DNA of 22,454 nt from a virus (IMGVR_UViG_3300018080_000626:1-22454), one strand, 5' to 3'. Shown: positions 11,301-18,955, counted from the first letter of the stretch. A program made the numbers and translations. Notes: generated from the letters alone by a model not told the origin.

Positions 11301-11357
11301 CTTTGGAGTTAAAACGCCATGACGAAAATTATAAATAGGAAGATTAAGTTCTGCCAT
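8346..11357 (-). CDS. Tail tubular protein B / nozzle (T7 gp12-like)
   Basis: The product has 1003 residues using ATG 11357 (MAELNLPIYNFRHGVLTPKL). An earlier ATG at 11396 would overlap the previous gene by 53 bases and has no better ribosome site. The opening NFRHGVLTPKLIGRPNLDLY followed by NFITQLHGPTQYRGG is the characteristic start of podovirus nozzle proteins. Such proteins form the lower tail tube and fibre attachment site. The protein is longer than T7 gp12 (794 residues), and at least two similar inserted repeats explain part of the excess. They lie near residues 108-172 and 397-470, each with NPG, an H- or N-containing GDE strand, a GM..(L/V)NG motif and a Y/F-rich strand. They resemble FCCH-like beta repeats found in tail proteins. 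It follows the adaptor gene with a 14-base overlap, as in T7 gp11-gp12. Confidence 0.9.
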   Translation of the reverse strand: MAELNLPIYNFRHGVLTPKLIGRPNLDLYKSGVLVGENFITQLHGPTQYRGGFIHVRTTRRNNVAHFIPFTFSDDEAYMLSFTDGYLRFFTDGVNDTGGVLSETALSISGITQANPGVLTVVGNTFVDGDEVFIDNCVGMEDLNGQYYLVSSSPATGSSERNWTFSNGANYDYNASLVEVTGGNAQLVNVPPYSIADPTIETKTGFPFSVALDDFIETATKPANTEIKYILSVNDGVDYQYWDGAAWSASNGTYAQSNTAATINTNISTLSSNGTLKIKAFLHTSDNTKTPQLDNVFTSFTAPVSTTFTLTDQDGNAIDTTSFDAYVGSGTVARVYEIESPYAEADLRQLKFAGKGDIMYIDHPDYIPRKLTRLSDGSFTLLPYTRTDDPFAQAEISNISNANPGQVTTTAAHGFETGDEILIEDVLGMTEVNGTIYTITKVDNENFTIGVDTTSYTAYDSSGACMLDGNQPAAPGFYGGRLFHGGSRNDPDILFGSMAPDTTTGEPRYEEYTLGANADDGILFPLTSASTGSIDRIRFFIGTRQFLGVGTYAGMLKVNGGSDATPLSATAIQSYPVDSYGVADIMPLNFGTDILYVQRGGGVLYSFKYTLLSDGFKSVDETVQSDEIAANGIAQLAYQQGLPSTVWAAMEDGRLLSLVYSDSEEASAWNEQLVGGTGTVLTVGAQPQNDNKDRVWIAVEREINGVTRRYVEYLAKNSRIPERTDFYSGPDNSDKEYDDMIYYNKLFYAQKRQNHLDSSLTLDTTEESISITPGAVSGDDVTFGASASIFSPTDLKRKIQVKYNEGDEQGIAIITEYVSETLVKCKILQDFANVNTITGGNWYFTQDTVSGLTHLEGETVSVVADGGIHADCVVSDGAITLDNQVTYAIIGLSYYGRIQTMPLELLLFTGITPGKFKSVNKVNLLFRNSLGVSYGTDPYNMQRISFRDGPQYTDRPAFLFNGVKEQSGFDNYDEQRTMWVVQTVPYPCTLVNMVLDMEFSEEN

Positions 11358-11994
11358 TTTGCCCCGTATAAAGTCCAGTTGTTCGGGATCCGCCATAGAC
11401 CCGACGCCCGTTAAGCATTTTGCTTTGTCTGAACGCTACCGGGGGATTAGCCTTCCCGTTATTTGCCTTCGCTTCAAGCTGTGCTACTTTCTTACCTTCC
11501 TTAACGCGCCCAAGAAGAGCTACATTACCTGTCAGTTTAAAAACAATTTTTTCTGCTAAAGCATAGGCTAAATAAATTTTAAAAGACGGACTGAATTTTA
11601 CAGTCTCTGTTTGGTCAAAAGTATACCCAATATTTAAAGACTCTGCGGCACCGTTATCCATTTCTACCCGACCATCCTCAATAGTATAGTTCCATTGAGA
11701 AAGTGGATAGTCCCAATATTTAATATAATTCAATGATAAATAATCGTTAGGAAGGACATACGCGTCATCAAAATCAAATGATGGATCCGTAGAATCCAAA
11801 GGTATCGCGGCTTTTTTAGTGGCAAATACCCAGGGAAAGCCCTCAAGGCATAGTTGACGAATGTCGTCGTACCAACGATTCGCTACTTTGGCCGCCTTAT
11901 CGAACCCTGGTATTTCTACATCGTTAATATTTTCAGTCTTAATTACGTCCAAAGCCAGATTAACGATGTCCGTTTTTGAATTAGATACAGACAT
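11344..11994 (-). CDS. Tail tubular protein A / head-tail adaptor (T7 gp11-like)
   Basis: The product has 216 residues, start behind AAAAAGGAGATAATATG. The N-terminal region (DIVNLALDVIK, then VANRWYDDIRQLCLEGFPWVFATKKAAI) is the typical helical start of T7 gp11/P22 gp4-type adaptors: NLAL, a conserved YD..R, and a PW.FAT motif. A central beta part (DAYVLPNDYLSLNYI) and a later helix with YLAYALAEKIVFKLTG complete the family layout. Length is close to T7 gp11 (196 residues). Twelve copies are expected to form a ring below the portal and bind the nozzle. The ribosome site may be partly sequestered by an upstream hairpin, see the feature at 11999-12042. Confidence 0.9.
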   Translation of the reverse strand: MSVSNSKTDIVNLALDVIKTENINDVEIPGFDKAAKVANRWYDDIRQLCLEGFPWVFATKKAAIPLDSTDPSFDFDDAYVLPNDYLSLNYIKYWDYPLSQWNYTIEDGRVEMDNGAAESLNIGYTFDQTETVKFSPSFKIYLAYALAEKIVFKLTGNVALLGRVKEGKKVAQLEAKANNGKANPPVAFRQSKMLNGRRVYGGSRTTGLYTGQNGRT

Positions 11995-11998
11995 ATTA

Positions 11999-12042
11999 TC
12001 TCCTTTTTAAGGGGAGAAGCAGGGAGTTTTTACACTCCCTGC
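11999..12042 (-). promoter_or_regulatory. Intergenic hairpin(s) ahead of the tail adaptor gene
   Basis: On the transcribed strand GCAGGGAGT and ACTCCCTGC (12019-12042) form a perfect 9-bp stem with a six-base loop. Immediately after it, TCTCC can pair with the GGAGA of the adaptor gene's ribosome site, leaving a CCTTAAAAA loop. There is no T-run after the main stem, so a simple Rho-independent terminator is unlikely. A processing or stability element, or a translational brake between the high-copy decoration gene and the low-copy adaptor, is more plausible. The pairing is seen; the role is inferred. Confidence 0.55.
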
Positions 12043-12078
12043 CCAACATGACATCAGACATTCTCCCTTTGGATCGTA

Positions 12079-12582
12079 TTAAGACGCATATTCTCTACGA
12101 ACAAGATACAATTTTACGCATACTGTACCGGTAGCGCTTGCATTCTTGTTAATAGTCAACGCCAATGTATAAGCTTGTCTTTCACTTGACACATCGCTTA
12201 CCAGGGTATAGAGAGCCGCGTCCTGATTTGCTATTGCCACTGCTGAAATTGGGCTTAATCCACTTCCAGGCGCAAGCGCACTGGTAAGGTCTCCCCCATC
12301 TAAAAGAGCGTCAACATCAAGAACCGCACCACCCTGTTCAGTAGTCTCGTAAAGACCAAGGTCTACATCGTCCAAGCCAGTAAGAGCGTCACAAGTGATC
12401 TCTCCACCAACCGGAACGTAATTTGAAGGTATCTCCGCTATCCTATAGATAGATGTAGCACTGTCACCAGAAGTAATTGCCGCTTTAGCAACTACTATCA
12501 AGCTATCAGCACCCGCGACTTTTATCGCGTCCACCGGAGTGTTATCTGTCGATTTATAGGTTGTTTTATCAACTACAGCCAT
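12079..12582 (-). CDS. Candidate head decoration / minor capsid protein
   Basis: The product has 167 residues, start behind ACAGGAGGAAATAAAATG. It is acidic, Ala/Thr/Ser/Val-rich and lacks membrane segments. Alternating hydrophobic residues suggest beta structure, for example DSLIVVAKAAI, then SIYRIAEIPSNYVPVGGEI, and a final strand VCVKLYLVRREY. Proteins with this composition often follow capsid genes in podovirus and marine phage clusters and are detected in virions, but I cannot assign a named family. It lies two genes after the major capsid protein and directly before the tail adaptor, so a head-surface or decoration role is the best contextual guess. An abundant expression level is suggested by its strong ribosome site. 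Confidence 0.75.
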   Translation of the reverse strand: MAVVDKTTYKSTDNTPVDAIKVAGADSLIVVAKAAITSGDSATSIYRIAEIPSNYVPVGGEITCDALTGLDDVDLGLYETTEQGGAVLDVDALLDGGDLTSALAPGSGLSPISAVAIANQDAALYTLVSDVSSERQAYTLALTINKNASATGTVCVKLYLVRREYAS

Positions 12583-12611
12583 TTTATTTCCTCCTGTTTT
12601 AAGTTAGTCCA

Positions 12612-13571
<960 letters not shown>

Positions 13572-13578
13572 TTATCTA

Positions 13579-14532
13579 TTAATAAAATACAGCCGGATCT
13601 TTAACAGTGGTCTGGAACTTAATAACATTATTACCGTTCGTTCTCACCGCACCCGCTGTCAGAGTAAGTCTCAACCTTACAGTTGAAATCTTGGTCTCTT
13701 TCAGAGGTATGATCTCAAAGTTAATGCCGTCAGAAGCCATACCATACACAAGAGCATTGTTAGCCATAGCCAAACAATCTCTTACAGCGGAAGCTTCATT
13801 CAACATCTTACCGGTTGCAGACTGCGCACCAAAAGTAACATTCTGCATACCAAGCTGTCTACCAAACCCAGATTCATTAGGCTGACCCATCGCGTTCTGT
13901 GGGTAGACCTGCTGAAACTGCCAGGAAGTAAGCTGTGTAATTCCACCCATATCGTACTGTTCATCTTCCGAAATTACGAACTTGACATTGTTCATGCCAT
14001 TAGGTGAAACAACTTCAGTACCGGTAAATCTGTGATTGATTTTGCGAAGAAGGTCAACTGTAATACCACCAGTTGCGTCGATCGTTATACCTCCATCTTG
14101 AGCGAACGTAAGTTCGGTGTCGCCCTTTTCACCGTAGTACACGCTTGCTACTGACGCGTCAATACCAACCTTATCAAGAAAACGATATGAAGCATTCATC
14201 ATTTCCTCTGTGATAAGAGAAGACGGATTTGTAGAAGTAGTCTTACGGAACCAATGTTCGTCATAATCAACCTCTATAATCATTCTGTCAGTATCAAGTT
14301 TTCTACGGAAGTAGTTCGCGGCAACGCCCTGTGAATTGGCGTTGTAAGAATTGTCAATCCTGTAATCAACAGGAGCAACTCCGTCCAAGTACATCTGTTT
14401 ACCTTCTACTGTAACTTCAGGGTAGAAGCCAGTAAAAAGGCGAGTTTCTCTCTGCTGTGGTATCTTGAGAAGATTTCCTAAATAATCATCTTTCAAGACT
14501 GTTTCCACGCCTGCGTAATCATTTCTAGCCAT
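13579..14532 (-). CDS. Major capsid protein
   Basis: I place the start at ATG 14532 (MARNDYAGVETVLKDD), giving 317 residues, because GGAGG lies six bases upstream; an ATG two codons earlier abuts the GGAGG. The protein has no signal peptide, is acidic and mixed alpha/beta, and contains WFRKTTSTNPSS, VKFVISEDEQYDMGG and QLTSWQFQQVYPQNAMG segments of the sort seen in HK97-fold podovirus capsids of 310-350 residues. I assign it mainly from position: it directly follows the scaffold gene and has its own strong promoter with a roughly 110-base leader, as expected for the most abundant virion protein. A perfect hairpin follows its stop. There is no slippery sequence suggesting a T7 10A/10B-type frameshift product. 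Confidence 0.85.
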   Translation of the reverse strand: MARNDYAGVETVLKDDYLGNLLKIPQQRETRLFTGFYPEVTVEGKQMYLDGVAPVDYRIDNSYNANSQGVAANYFRRKLDTDRMIIEVDYDEHWFRKTTSTNPSSLITEEMMNASYRFLDKVGIDASVASVYYGEKGDTELTFAQDGGITIDATGGITVDLLRKINHRFTGTEVVSPNGMNNVKFVISEDEQYDMGGITQLTSWQFQQVYPQNAMGQPNESGFGRQLGMQNVTFGAQSATGKMLNEASAVRDCLAMANNALVYGMASDGINFEIIPLKETKISTVRLRLTLTAGAVRTNGNNVIKFQTTVKDPAVFY

Positions 14533-14646
14533 TGTCATCCTCCTTAATTAGGTTCATCAATAAGTGTTTTAAGTTTACTAACGATACCCGGTATTAAGTC
14601 GGACGACTAGGCCGATACCCGCTCTTTCACGGACGTTATATTATTC
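14533..14646 (-). promoter_or_regulatory. Structured 5' leader of the capsid mRNA
   Basis: About 110 untranslated bases separate the predicted transcription start from the capsid ATG, while most gaps in this window are under 30. On the transcribed strand the element CGGGTATC occurs twice. GGTAT can pair with ATACC across 14588-14621, enclosing a smaller AGTC/GACT stem. A competing small hairpin (ATAC-CGG-GTAT) uses the same ATACC. The end of the leader carries AATTAAGGAGG. The structure is weak and its role is inferred. Confidence 0.35.
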
Positions 14647-14652
14647 TCTTTA

Positions 14653-14681
14653 AATATACACTATGTTTTACTACTTGTCAA
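14653..14681 (-). promoter_or_regulatory. Sigma70-type promoter for the capsid gene
   Basis: On the minus strand TTGACA (14681-14676), a 17-base spacer and TATATT (14658-14653) form a near-consensus promoter. It begins six bases after the scaffold stop codon. An A-tract (AAAAAATT) lies directly upstream, like an UP element. The flanks and half of the spacer match the promoter at 21835-21863, including ATAGTGTATATT. Confidence 0.85.
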
Positions 14682-14686
14682 ATTTT

Positions 14687-15625
14687 TTACTTAAATAAAT
14701 CTATGCCCAACTCATCAGCCTTTGCACCAATCTTTGTCATTTGCGCATTTATGTTCGATAGTTTCATCCTCTTGATATGTTCCGGCATATTTTTATCTGT
14801 CTTAATTGCCACCTTCTGTCCGGACAATGCCTGAAAATCTGTCTTCAAATCTCCACTCATTCCCGGTTGCGCGCCAGGTTTACCTGGGATCCTATTTTCA
14901 CCAATATATGTATCATGGATCTTTTTACTAAATACAATTAAAGGCATTAACTCTTCGTTACTCATAGTCTCAATTTTATCAGCTAAATAAGCTTTCTCCC
15001 CAAGAGACTCACGCATAATAGACTTAAAAGCTGTCATAGCGGCTACTTTATCCTCACCTAAAACTTCATCAGCCAACTTTTGAAAATCTAAATTTCGTTG
15101 AGCCGACTGCTCGATCATAGGCTTATTCATCTCATACAATGCGGCCTCATATTTATTGACGATACGCTGACCGGCTTCTTTAGGTACGTTTTCCTCAAAA
15201 AAGATCTTTTTCATGGTGTGGTCAAGATCCACATTTCTTTCAACATCTTTCAGAGTTTCGATACTCTTAAACTCATAACCTTCCGGATTTTCTGGAATTC
15301 CCATTTTCTTTCGAAATTCGGCCACTATCTCTGGATCTGCATTTTCCCCGGGAAGCACAACCTTATCTTTTCCAATCAATTTCTGAACGCCACTCATTTT
15401 CTCCCAAAGATCTTCTACACTTTTAACTTCTTTAGCCCAGGGTTCTTTTTCGAATTTTTCCGGAACTTTAAAAAGATCAAGCCTTCTGTCTTTAGGACCC
15501 GTAGCTCCTGTCGCTCCCGTTGCTCTACCTGTAGCTCCGGTTGCTCTACCTGTTGTTCCTGTCGCCCCTGTTGGGCCTCCGCCTGTTGGGGCGCCGCCTG
15601 TTGGTCCACCTGCTCCTGTCGTCAT
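14687..15625 (-). CDS. Head scaffolding protein with collagen-like N-terminus
   Basis: The product has 312 residues, start behind AAAAGGAGAACAACATG. From residue about 48 it has the usual phage scaffold layout: FKVPEKFEKEPWAKEVKSVE, a DLWEKMSGVQKLIGK helix, PGENADPEIVAEFRKKMGIP followed by ENPEGYEF, then long charged helices and a basic C-terminal region (MPEHIKRMKLSNIN) of the type that binds coat protein. It lies between the portal region and the capsid gene, as expected for a scaffold that guides procapsid assembly. The odd part is residues 1-45, which are Gly/Thr/Pro/Ala-rich and include about eight consecutive Gly-X-Y triplets (GATGTTGRATGATGRATGAT). Collagen-like triplets are rare in an internal, transient assembly protein. 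Confidence 0.87.
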   Translation of the reverse strand: MTTGAGGPTGGAPTGGGPTGATGTTGRATGATGRATGATGATGPKDRRLDLFKVPEKFEKEPWAKEVKSVEDLWEKMSGVQKLIGKDKVVLPGENADPEIVAEFRKKMGIPENPEGYEFKSIETLKDVERNVDLDHTMKKIFFEENVPKEAGQRIVNKYEAALYEMNKPMIEQSAQRNLDFQKLADEVLGEDKVAAMTAFKSIMRESLGEKAYLADKIETMSNEELMPLIVFSKKIHDTYIGENRIPGKPGAQPGMSGDLKTDFQALSGQKVAIKTDKNMPEHIKRMKLSNINAQMTKIGAKADELGIDLFK

Positions 15626-15640
15626 GTTGTTCTCCTTTTG

Positions 15641-15991
15641 TTATTTTTCCCAGTCGTGTCTTTCTATTTTCTTTATCACGTCTGATGAAAGATTAAACCT
15701 AATTGTTTCGTACACACTTTTCGCGCCCAAAGTAACAAGGGTGTCTTCAATATCAATTTTTGTCTGCCTGTCTCGTCGAATAGATCCTTTATCCCCACCA
15801 CAAAGCAAGAAAAGATACTTCAAAAAAGTCTCTCCATCTTCTGTAGCGGCTAAACGTTCCATCGTCTGTCGCATTTCAGTTACTTGTTTCTCGTACGCTT
15901 CACGCGATTCTTGTTGTTTCTTCAGAATCGATTGTTTACTAAAAACCGATTGAACTACATCTTCTGGGGTACGCTCTTGTCCTTCTGTCAT
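15641..15991 (-). CDS. Small Bbp19-like phage protein
   Basis: The product has 116 residues, start behind AAAAAAGGAGAACCCAACATG. The core ATEDGETFLKYLFLLCGG, a spacer with basic residues, and an amphipathic helix (IEDTLVTLGAKSVYETIRFN) match the pattern of Bbp19-type proteins: a DG...L..LL..CG segment followed by a hydrophilic loop and a final helix. These are small proteins found between portal and scaffold or capsid genes of many podoviruses and have no settled function. Placement between portal and scaffold fits. A head-assembly role is likely from context. The family match is by eye and moderate. Confidence 0.8.
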   Translation of the reverse strand: MTEGQERTPEDVVQSVFSKQSILKKQQESREAYEKQVTEMRQTMERLAATEDGETFLKYLFLLCGGDKGSIRRDRQTKIDIEDTLVTLGAKSVYETIRFNLSSDVIKKIERHDWEK

Positions 15992-16011
15992 GTTGGGTTC
16001 TCCTTTTTTAA

Positions 16012-17802
16012 TTATCCTTGTTGGCTATTTGGCTGGCCAACTTCCGCCATATTACGAACAGCACCACTACGCGCGGCGTCTGCTTGAGCATTTGCCTGGT
16101 TAGCCGCGGCAATCTTCGCCTGGGCCTCTATCTTCGCCATTTCCATCTGGGCTTCTGCTCTTGATTTTCGAATCGCTTCTCTATCTTTCATCGTACGACA
16201 AACAATAGAATCAGTCGCTGTCAAATCTTTCAACTTCTCCGCGGTGCCATCTGGATCAATAACATCAATAAATTCCTGACTAATCGCACCGGCTTCACCC
16301 ATTACGGATATAAACTTCAACGTACTCTGTAATTCTTCATTATTCATTATCCTGGCCGCCGGAGAGATGAACTGTATATCATACCAATCCATTCCAGACA
16401 TCTGTGCTTTCAATACTTCTTCCGGAATTTGAATAGGTTCTATTCCATTAGCCCGTAATAGCTGAACGCGAGGGTCGTCTTCATTACCCGGATCCGGAAC
16501 ACCAAGAAGTCCCATCCCATAAAGAATATCCATCGATCGTGTAATAACCTCAATCAAAAAAGACATGATCTGCGTAAAAATAGGAGAGAGTGCGTCAGAA
16601 CGAATCTGATCTCTCATTATCGCCTCGCCCAAAGTCATACGTTGTTTAGCATTCAAATCATAAAGTTTATCGAGCAAGAAATATCCGGAGATCTCTTCTT
16701 TAAGTCCTTGAAGCCAATCATAAATAACCCGAAGATCTCCTACTTGAAAAAGTGGAAATATGGGTTGCTCTGTTGGAATAGTCCCGGCAACATTAAACAC
16801 GTTAAGTGCACCGGCTGATAGATCAACCGCCAAACCTGCGAGAGATCCGTTATCATACATACCAAGTGCCGGCTGTGCTGTAAGTTCTCCACCAATAGCC
16901 AAGATCTCATTTGCTATGTTTGCCTGGACTACTGTAGGTAAGGCGTCCATACCAGGACCACGACCATAAGATTCGTATTCCAACTTATCGTGAAAAAGAA
17001 CTTTAAGTGGAAGAGATTCATACCCACCACCTTCTAAATAGATATTTTGGTTGGGCATAAACAAATCCGCGGAATAAGGCATTCCCATCTTACCTTTCTT
17101 GCCCTTTATATCCGCTTCAGATCGTGGACGTATCGCTTCGGTAACAACAAACCTTTGAATATGATCGTTATTCTGAATCGCCTGCTGTACTGAAGGACCG
17201 GCCGCAAGACCATATCTATCCCATAACTCATCCGCCGATAAATTATAATCAATAAATATTTCCATGATCTCGCCAAACCCATCGTACCCAATATAAAAGG
17301 ATAGAATAGATTTATTAAAATATTTCAATGGACTATCGTACTGGCCCTGTTGAACTACCATACCAGACGTACCATAAATAACAGATTCCAAAATCGTCTT
17401 GAAAAGCGAAGTTGTTATCCGAGACTTTGGTCGTTCCATATAGGTTGCCGTATCTGTACTTATTCTATTGAAATATGTTTTACTGTCTTCAGTTTCAGAG
17501 ATCATTTTTGATGGAATAATTCTAAACGTTCCCTGTTCGTCTTTCCATACCATACCCATAAGCGCAGAAGCCATCAACTTCGCACTCTTCGCTCCGACAT
17601 TATCATTTATATTTCCATCATTTTCAAATTGGCCCTGGATAATCTGGGGCGTATACATCTGGTAATCAGACTTGATCTGATAGTAATACATAGACAGCGC
17701 GGAATATTGATTGTTGAAATTGACCTTCGCCGTCTGGTACCCCACACGTGCGCGTTTCAATTTCTCCAATAATGTGCCACCTACCATTGGTTTCTCGGCC
17801 AT
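16012..17802 (-). CDS. Portal protein / head-tail connector (T7 gp8-like)
   Basis: The product has 596 residues, start behind AGGTAGGTGACTGATG. It has the look of the podovirus head-to-tail connector family: an N-terminal helix with LLEKLKRARVGYQ, an aromatic-rich early region (SALSMYYYQIKSDYQ), NVGAKSAKLMASALMGMVW, then SLFKTILESVIYGTSGMVVQ. A central stretch IPTEQPIFPLFQVGDL is followed by the long crown helices. The last about 55 residues are an Ala/Gln/Lys-rich helix (EAQMEMAKIEAQAKIAAANQ). Length is close to T7 gp8 (536 residues). Twelve copies should form the DNA entry and exit ring, bind the terminase during packaging and the gp11-like adaptor afterwards. Confidence 0.92.
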   Translation of the reverse strand: MAEKPMVGGTLLEKLKRARVGYQTAKVNFNNQYSALSMYYYQIKSDYQMYTPQIIQGQFENDGNINDNVGAKSAKLMASALMGMVWKDEQGTFRIIPSKMISETEDSKTYFNRISTDTATYMERPKSRITTSLFKTILESVIYGTSGMVVQQGQYDSPLKYFNKSILSFYIGYDGFGEIMEIFIDYNLSADELWDRYGLAAGPSVQQAIQNNDHIQRFVVTEAIRPRSEADIKGKKGKMGMPYSADLFMPNQNIYLEGGGYESLPLKVLFHDKLEYESYGRGPGMDALPTVVQANIANEILAIGGELTAQPALGMYDNGSLAGLAVDLSAGALNVFNVAGTIPTEQPIFPLFQVGDLRVIYDWLQGLKEEISGYFLLDKLYDLNAKQRMTLGEAIMRDQIRSDALSPIFTQIMSFLIEVITRSMDILYGMGLLGVPDPGNEDDPRVQLLRANGIEPIQIPEEVLKAQMSGMDWYDIQFISPAARIMNNEELQSTLKFISVMGEAGAISQEFIDVIDPDGTAEKLKDLTATDSIVCRTMKDREAIRKSRAEAQMEMAKIEAQAKIAAANQANAQADAARSGAVRNMAEVGQPNSQQG

Positions 17803-17815
17803 CAGTCACCTACCT

Positions 17816-18115
17816 TTATTTTAACTTTGCTTGCGATGTACTGGATTTTGTTTCCAGACCCGTAGCTGAAGTGTTGATAACGCCTGCTCTATACGCTCTC
17901 TTTTTTGCTGTCGCTCTCGCCTCATCAGGAGTAAGAGCACCAGTACCGGTAGCCGCTTCGATTCTGCTATCCCCGCTACTCTGGTTAAACCCACCACCGG
18001 CCGCGTAAGCACCAACACCTACCGCCGTCGCCAAGGCTGTCGCACCAACACCTACACTAAATGCAGTCGCGGCACTGGCCCCTAACGCTGTTCCTATCGC
18101 TGTGAATAAAGCCAT
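17816..18115 (-). CDS. Small Ala/Gly-rich phage protein upstream of portal
   Basis: The product has 99 residues, start behind AAGGGGGAAATTATG. Residues 1-45 are hydrophobic and Ala/Gly/Thr/Val-rich (LFTAIGTALGASAATAFSVG), resembling a membrane-active or glycine-zipper segment. The C-terminal half is hydrophilic and contains TPDEARATAKKRAYRAGVIN followed by TSATGLE. An RA-G-TS-TGL end of this kind is seen in small podovirus proteins encoded next to portals. It could be a minor virion or internal protein related to ejection. I know no established function. A 13-base gap to the portal gene supports co-expression. Confidence 0.75.
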   Translation of the reverse strand: MALFTAIGTALGASAATAFSVGVGATALATAVGVGAYAAGGGFNQSSGDSRIEAATGTGALTPDEARATAKKRAYRAGVINTSATGLETKSSTSQAKLK

Positions 18116-18125
18116 AATTTCCCCC

Positions 18126-18521
18126 TTATTTGTATTTTCTTCTTACATTATCTGATACTTCTATAAATCTACAATTAGAAAACTCATAGTGACCATCATT
18201 ATTTATTCTATCAAGACTGGGGCGCTTCATCATAAAAGCACAGTCCCTAAACCAAAGCTCTTTAATCTCCTTAACCGATAAAAAATACTTAATCCCACGA
18301 CCACCATAATTTTTCCAATAGGAGTGGTTAGAATTATTACATCTTTGACGAGCGGCCGCATGAGACTTCATCCAAGGATTTCGATTTCGATAGGCGTACG
18401 CATTTGCGGTGGCCTTCTCGGGATTCGCTCGCGCCCATTTTTGGGAATACCCACTTTCTTTTTCTCTGTTTTTTCTACCCCATTCTCGTCTATACTTTCG
18501 GCGCTCTAAAGTCTCTTTCAT
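18126..18521 (-). CDS. HNH-like putative homing endonuclease
   Basis: The product has 131 residues, start behind AAAGGAGTTAAAATG, overlapping the acetyltransferase stop by four bases (ATGA). The N-terminus is Arg/Lys-rich with a Y-Q-K-W-A-N-P-E-K type segment (GYSQKWARANPEKATANAYA) common in small phage HNH proteins. Then come ARQRCNN near residues 58-63, NYGGRGI near 71-77, and SLDRINNDGHYEFSNCRFIE near 102-121. This DRI-NDG-Y-NCR pattern is the conserved end of a family of phage-encoded HNH-type nucleases. Classical paired zinc-binding cysteines are absent. Such genes are usually selfish insertions between conserved genes, and its place between terminase and portal agrees. Activity is unproven. 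Confidence 0.75.
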   Translation of the reverse strand: MKETLERRKYRREWGRKNREKESGYSQKWARANPEKATANAYAYRNRNPWMKSHAAARQRCNNSNHSYWKNYGGRGIKYFLSVKEIKELWFRDCAFMMKRPSLDRINNDGHYEFSNCRFIEVSDNVRRKYK

Positions 18522-18955
18522 TTTAACTCCTTTATGAATCGAGTCTCCATAGGTCTAAAACCTAATTTTTCGTATAATGTAAACAAAGATTCTTTTTTAG
18601 AATTCCACATACAACACATTGTCATTCTTTTGATGTTATGAACCTCACACCACTGTTGAACATGACGAAAAAGTTTTAAACCATAACGTCGATGTTTTTC
18701 ATCCATGTACCAAAGAACTTCCTCATATACCGGAAACCCACTACAAAAATCTTTCACTATATGCCCCGCCAAAAGACCAACAACTTTTCCTTCTTTTTCG
18801 ACAACAAAACTGGTGGCATACACCGCTTCAAAAACTTCTTTCATTCGATCAAGTTCCATATAGTTTCCATATTCAGACAAAGAAGAATCATTAAACTGTG
18901 CAACCAGTTCAATTCCATCTGGAAAATCTTTCTGTTCCATGGCTCGTATCTTCAT
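18518..18955 (-). CDS. GNAT-family N-acetyltransferase
   Basis: The product has 145 residues. Its ATG shares a base with the stop of the micro-ORF upstream (TAATG) and follows AAGGAAG. It has the GNAT layout: an N-terminal strand and helix (IRAMEQKDFPDGIELVAQF), central strands (SFVVEKEGKVVGLLAGHIV), EEVLWYMDEKHRRYGLKLF around residues 78-96, which should be motif A for acetyl-CoA pyrophosphate binding, and a C-terminal SLFTLYEKLGFRPMETRFIK. The RRYGLK loop departs from the usual (Q/R)xxGx(G/A) in its last position. Phages often carry such a gene near terminase or portal. The substrate is unknown; candidates are a virion or host protein. It overlaps the HNH gene by four bases. Confidence 0.85.
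   Translation of the reverse strand: MKIRAMEQKDFPDGIELVAQFNDSSLSEYGNYMELDRMKEVFEAVYATSFVVEKEGKVVGLLAGHIVKDFCSGFPVYEEVLWYMDEKHRRYGLKLFRHVQQWCEVHNIKRMTMCCMWNSKKESLFTLYEKLGFRPMETRFIKELK

Noticed and set aside
11996-12061. 21-codon minus-strand frame ending two bases before the tail adaptor ATG
   Set aside because: Its GGGAGA lies almost directly against the ATG, and the frame runs straight through a perfect 9-bp hairpin. An RNA element explains the conserved-looking sequence better than a peptide.
15098-15685. 195-codon plus-strand frame opposite the scaffold gene
   Set aside because: Its Cys/Ser-rich end is the complement of Gly-Thr-Ala triplet codons in the scaffold gene; it is a mirror frame.
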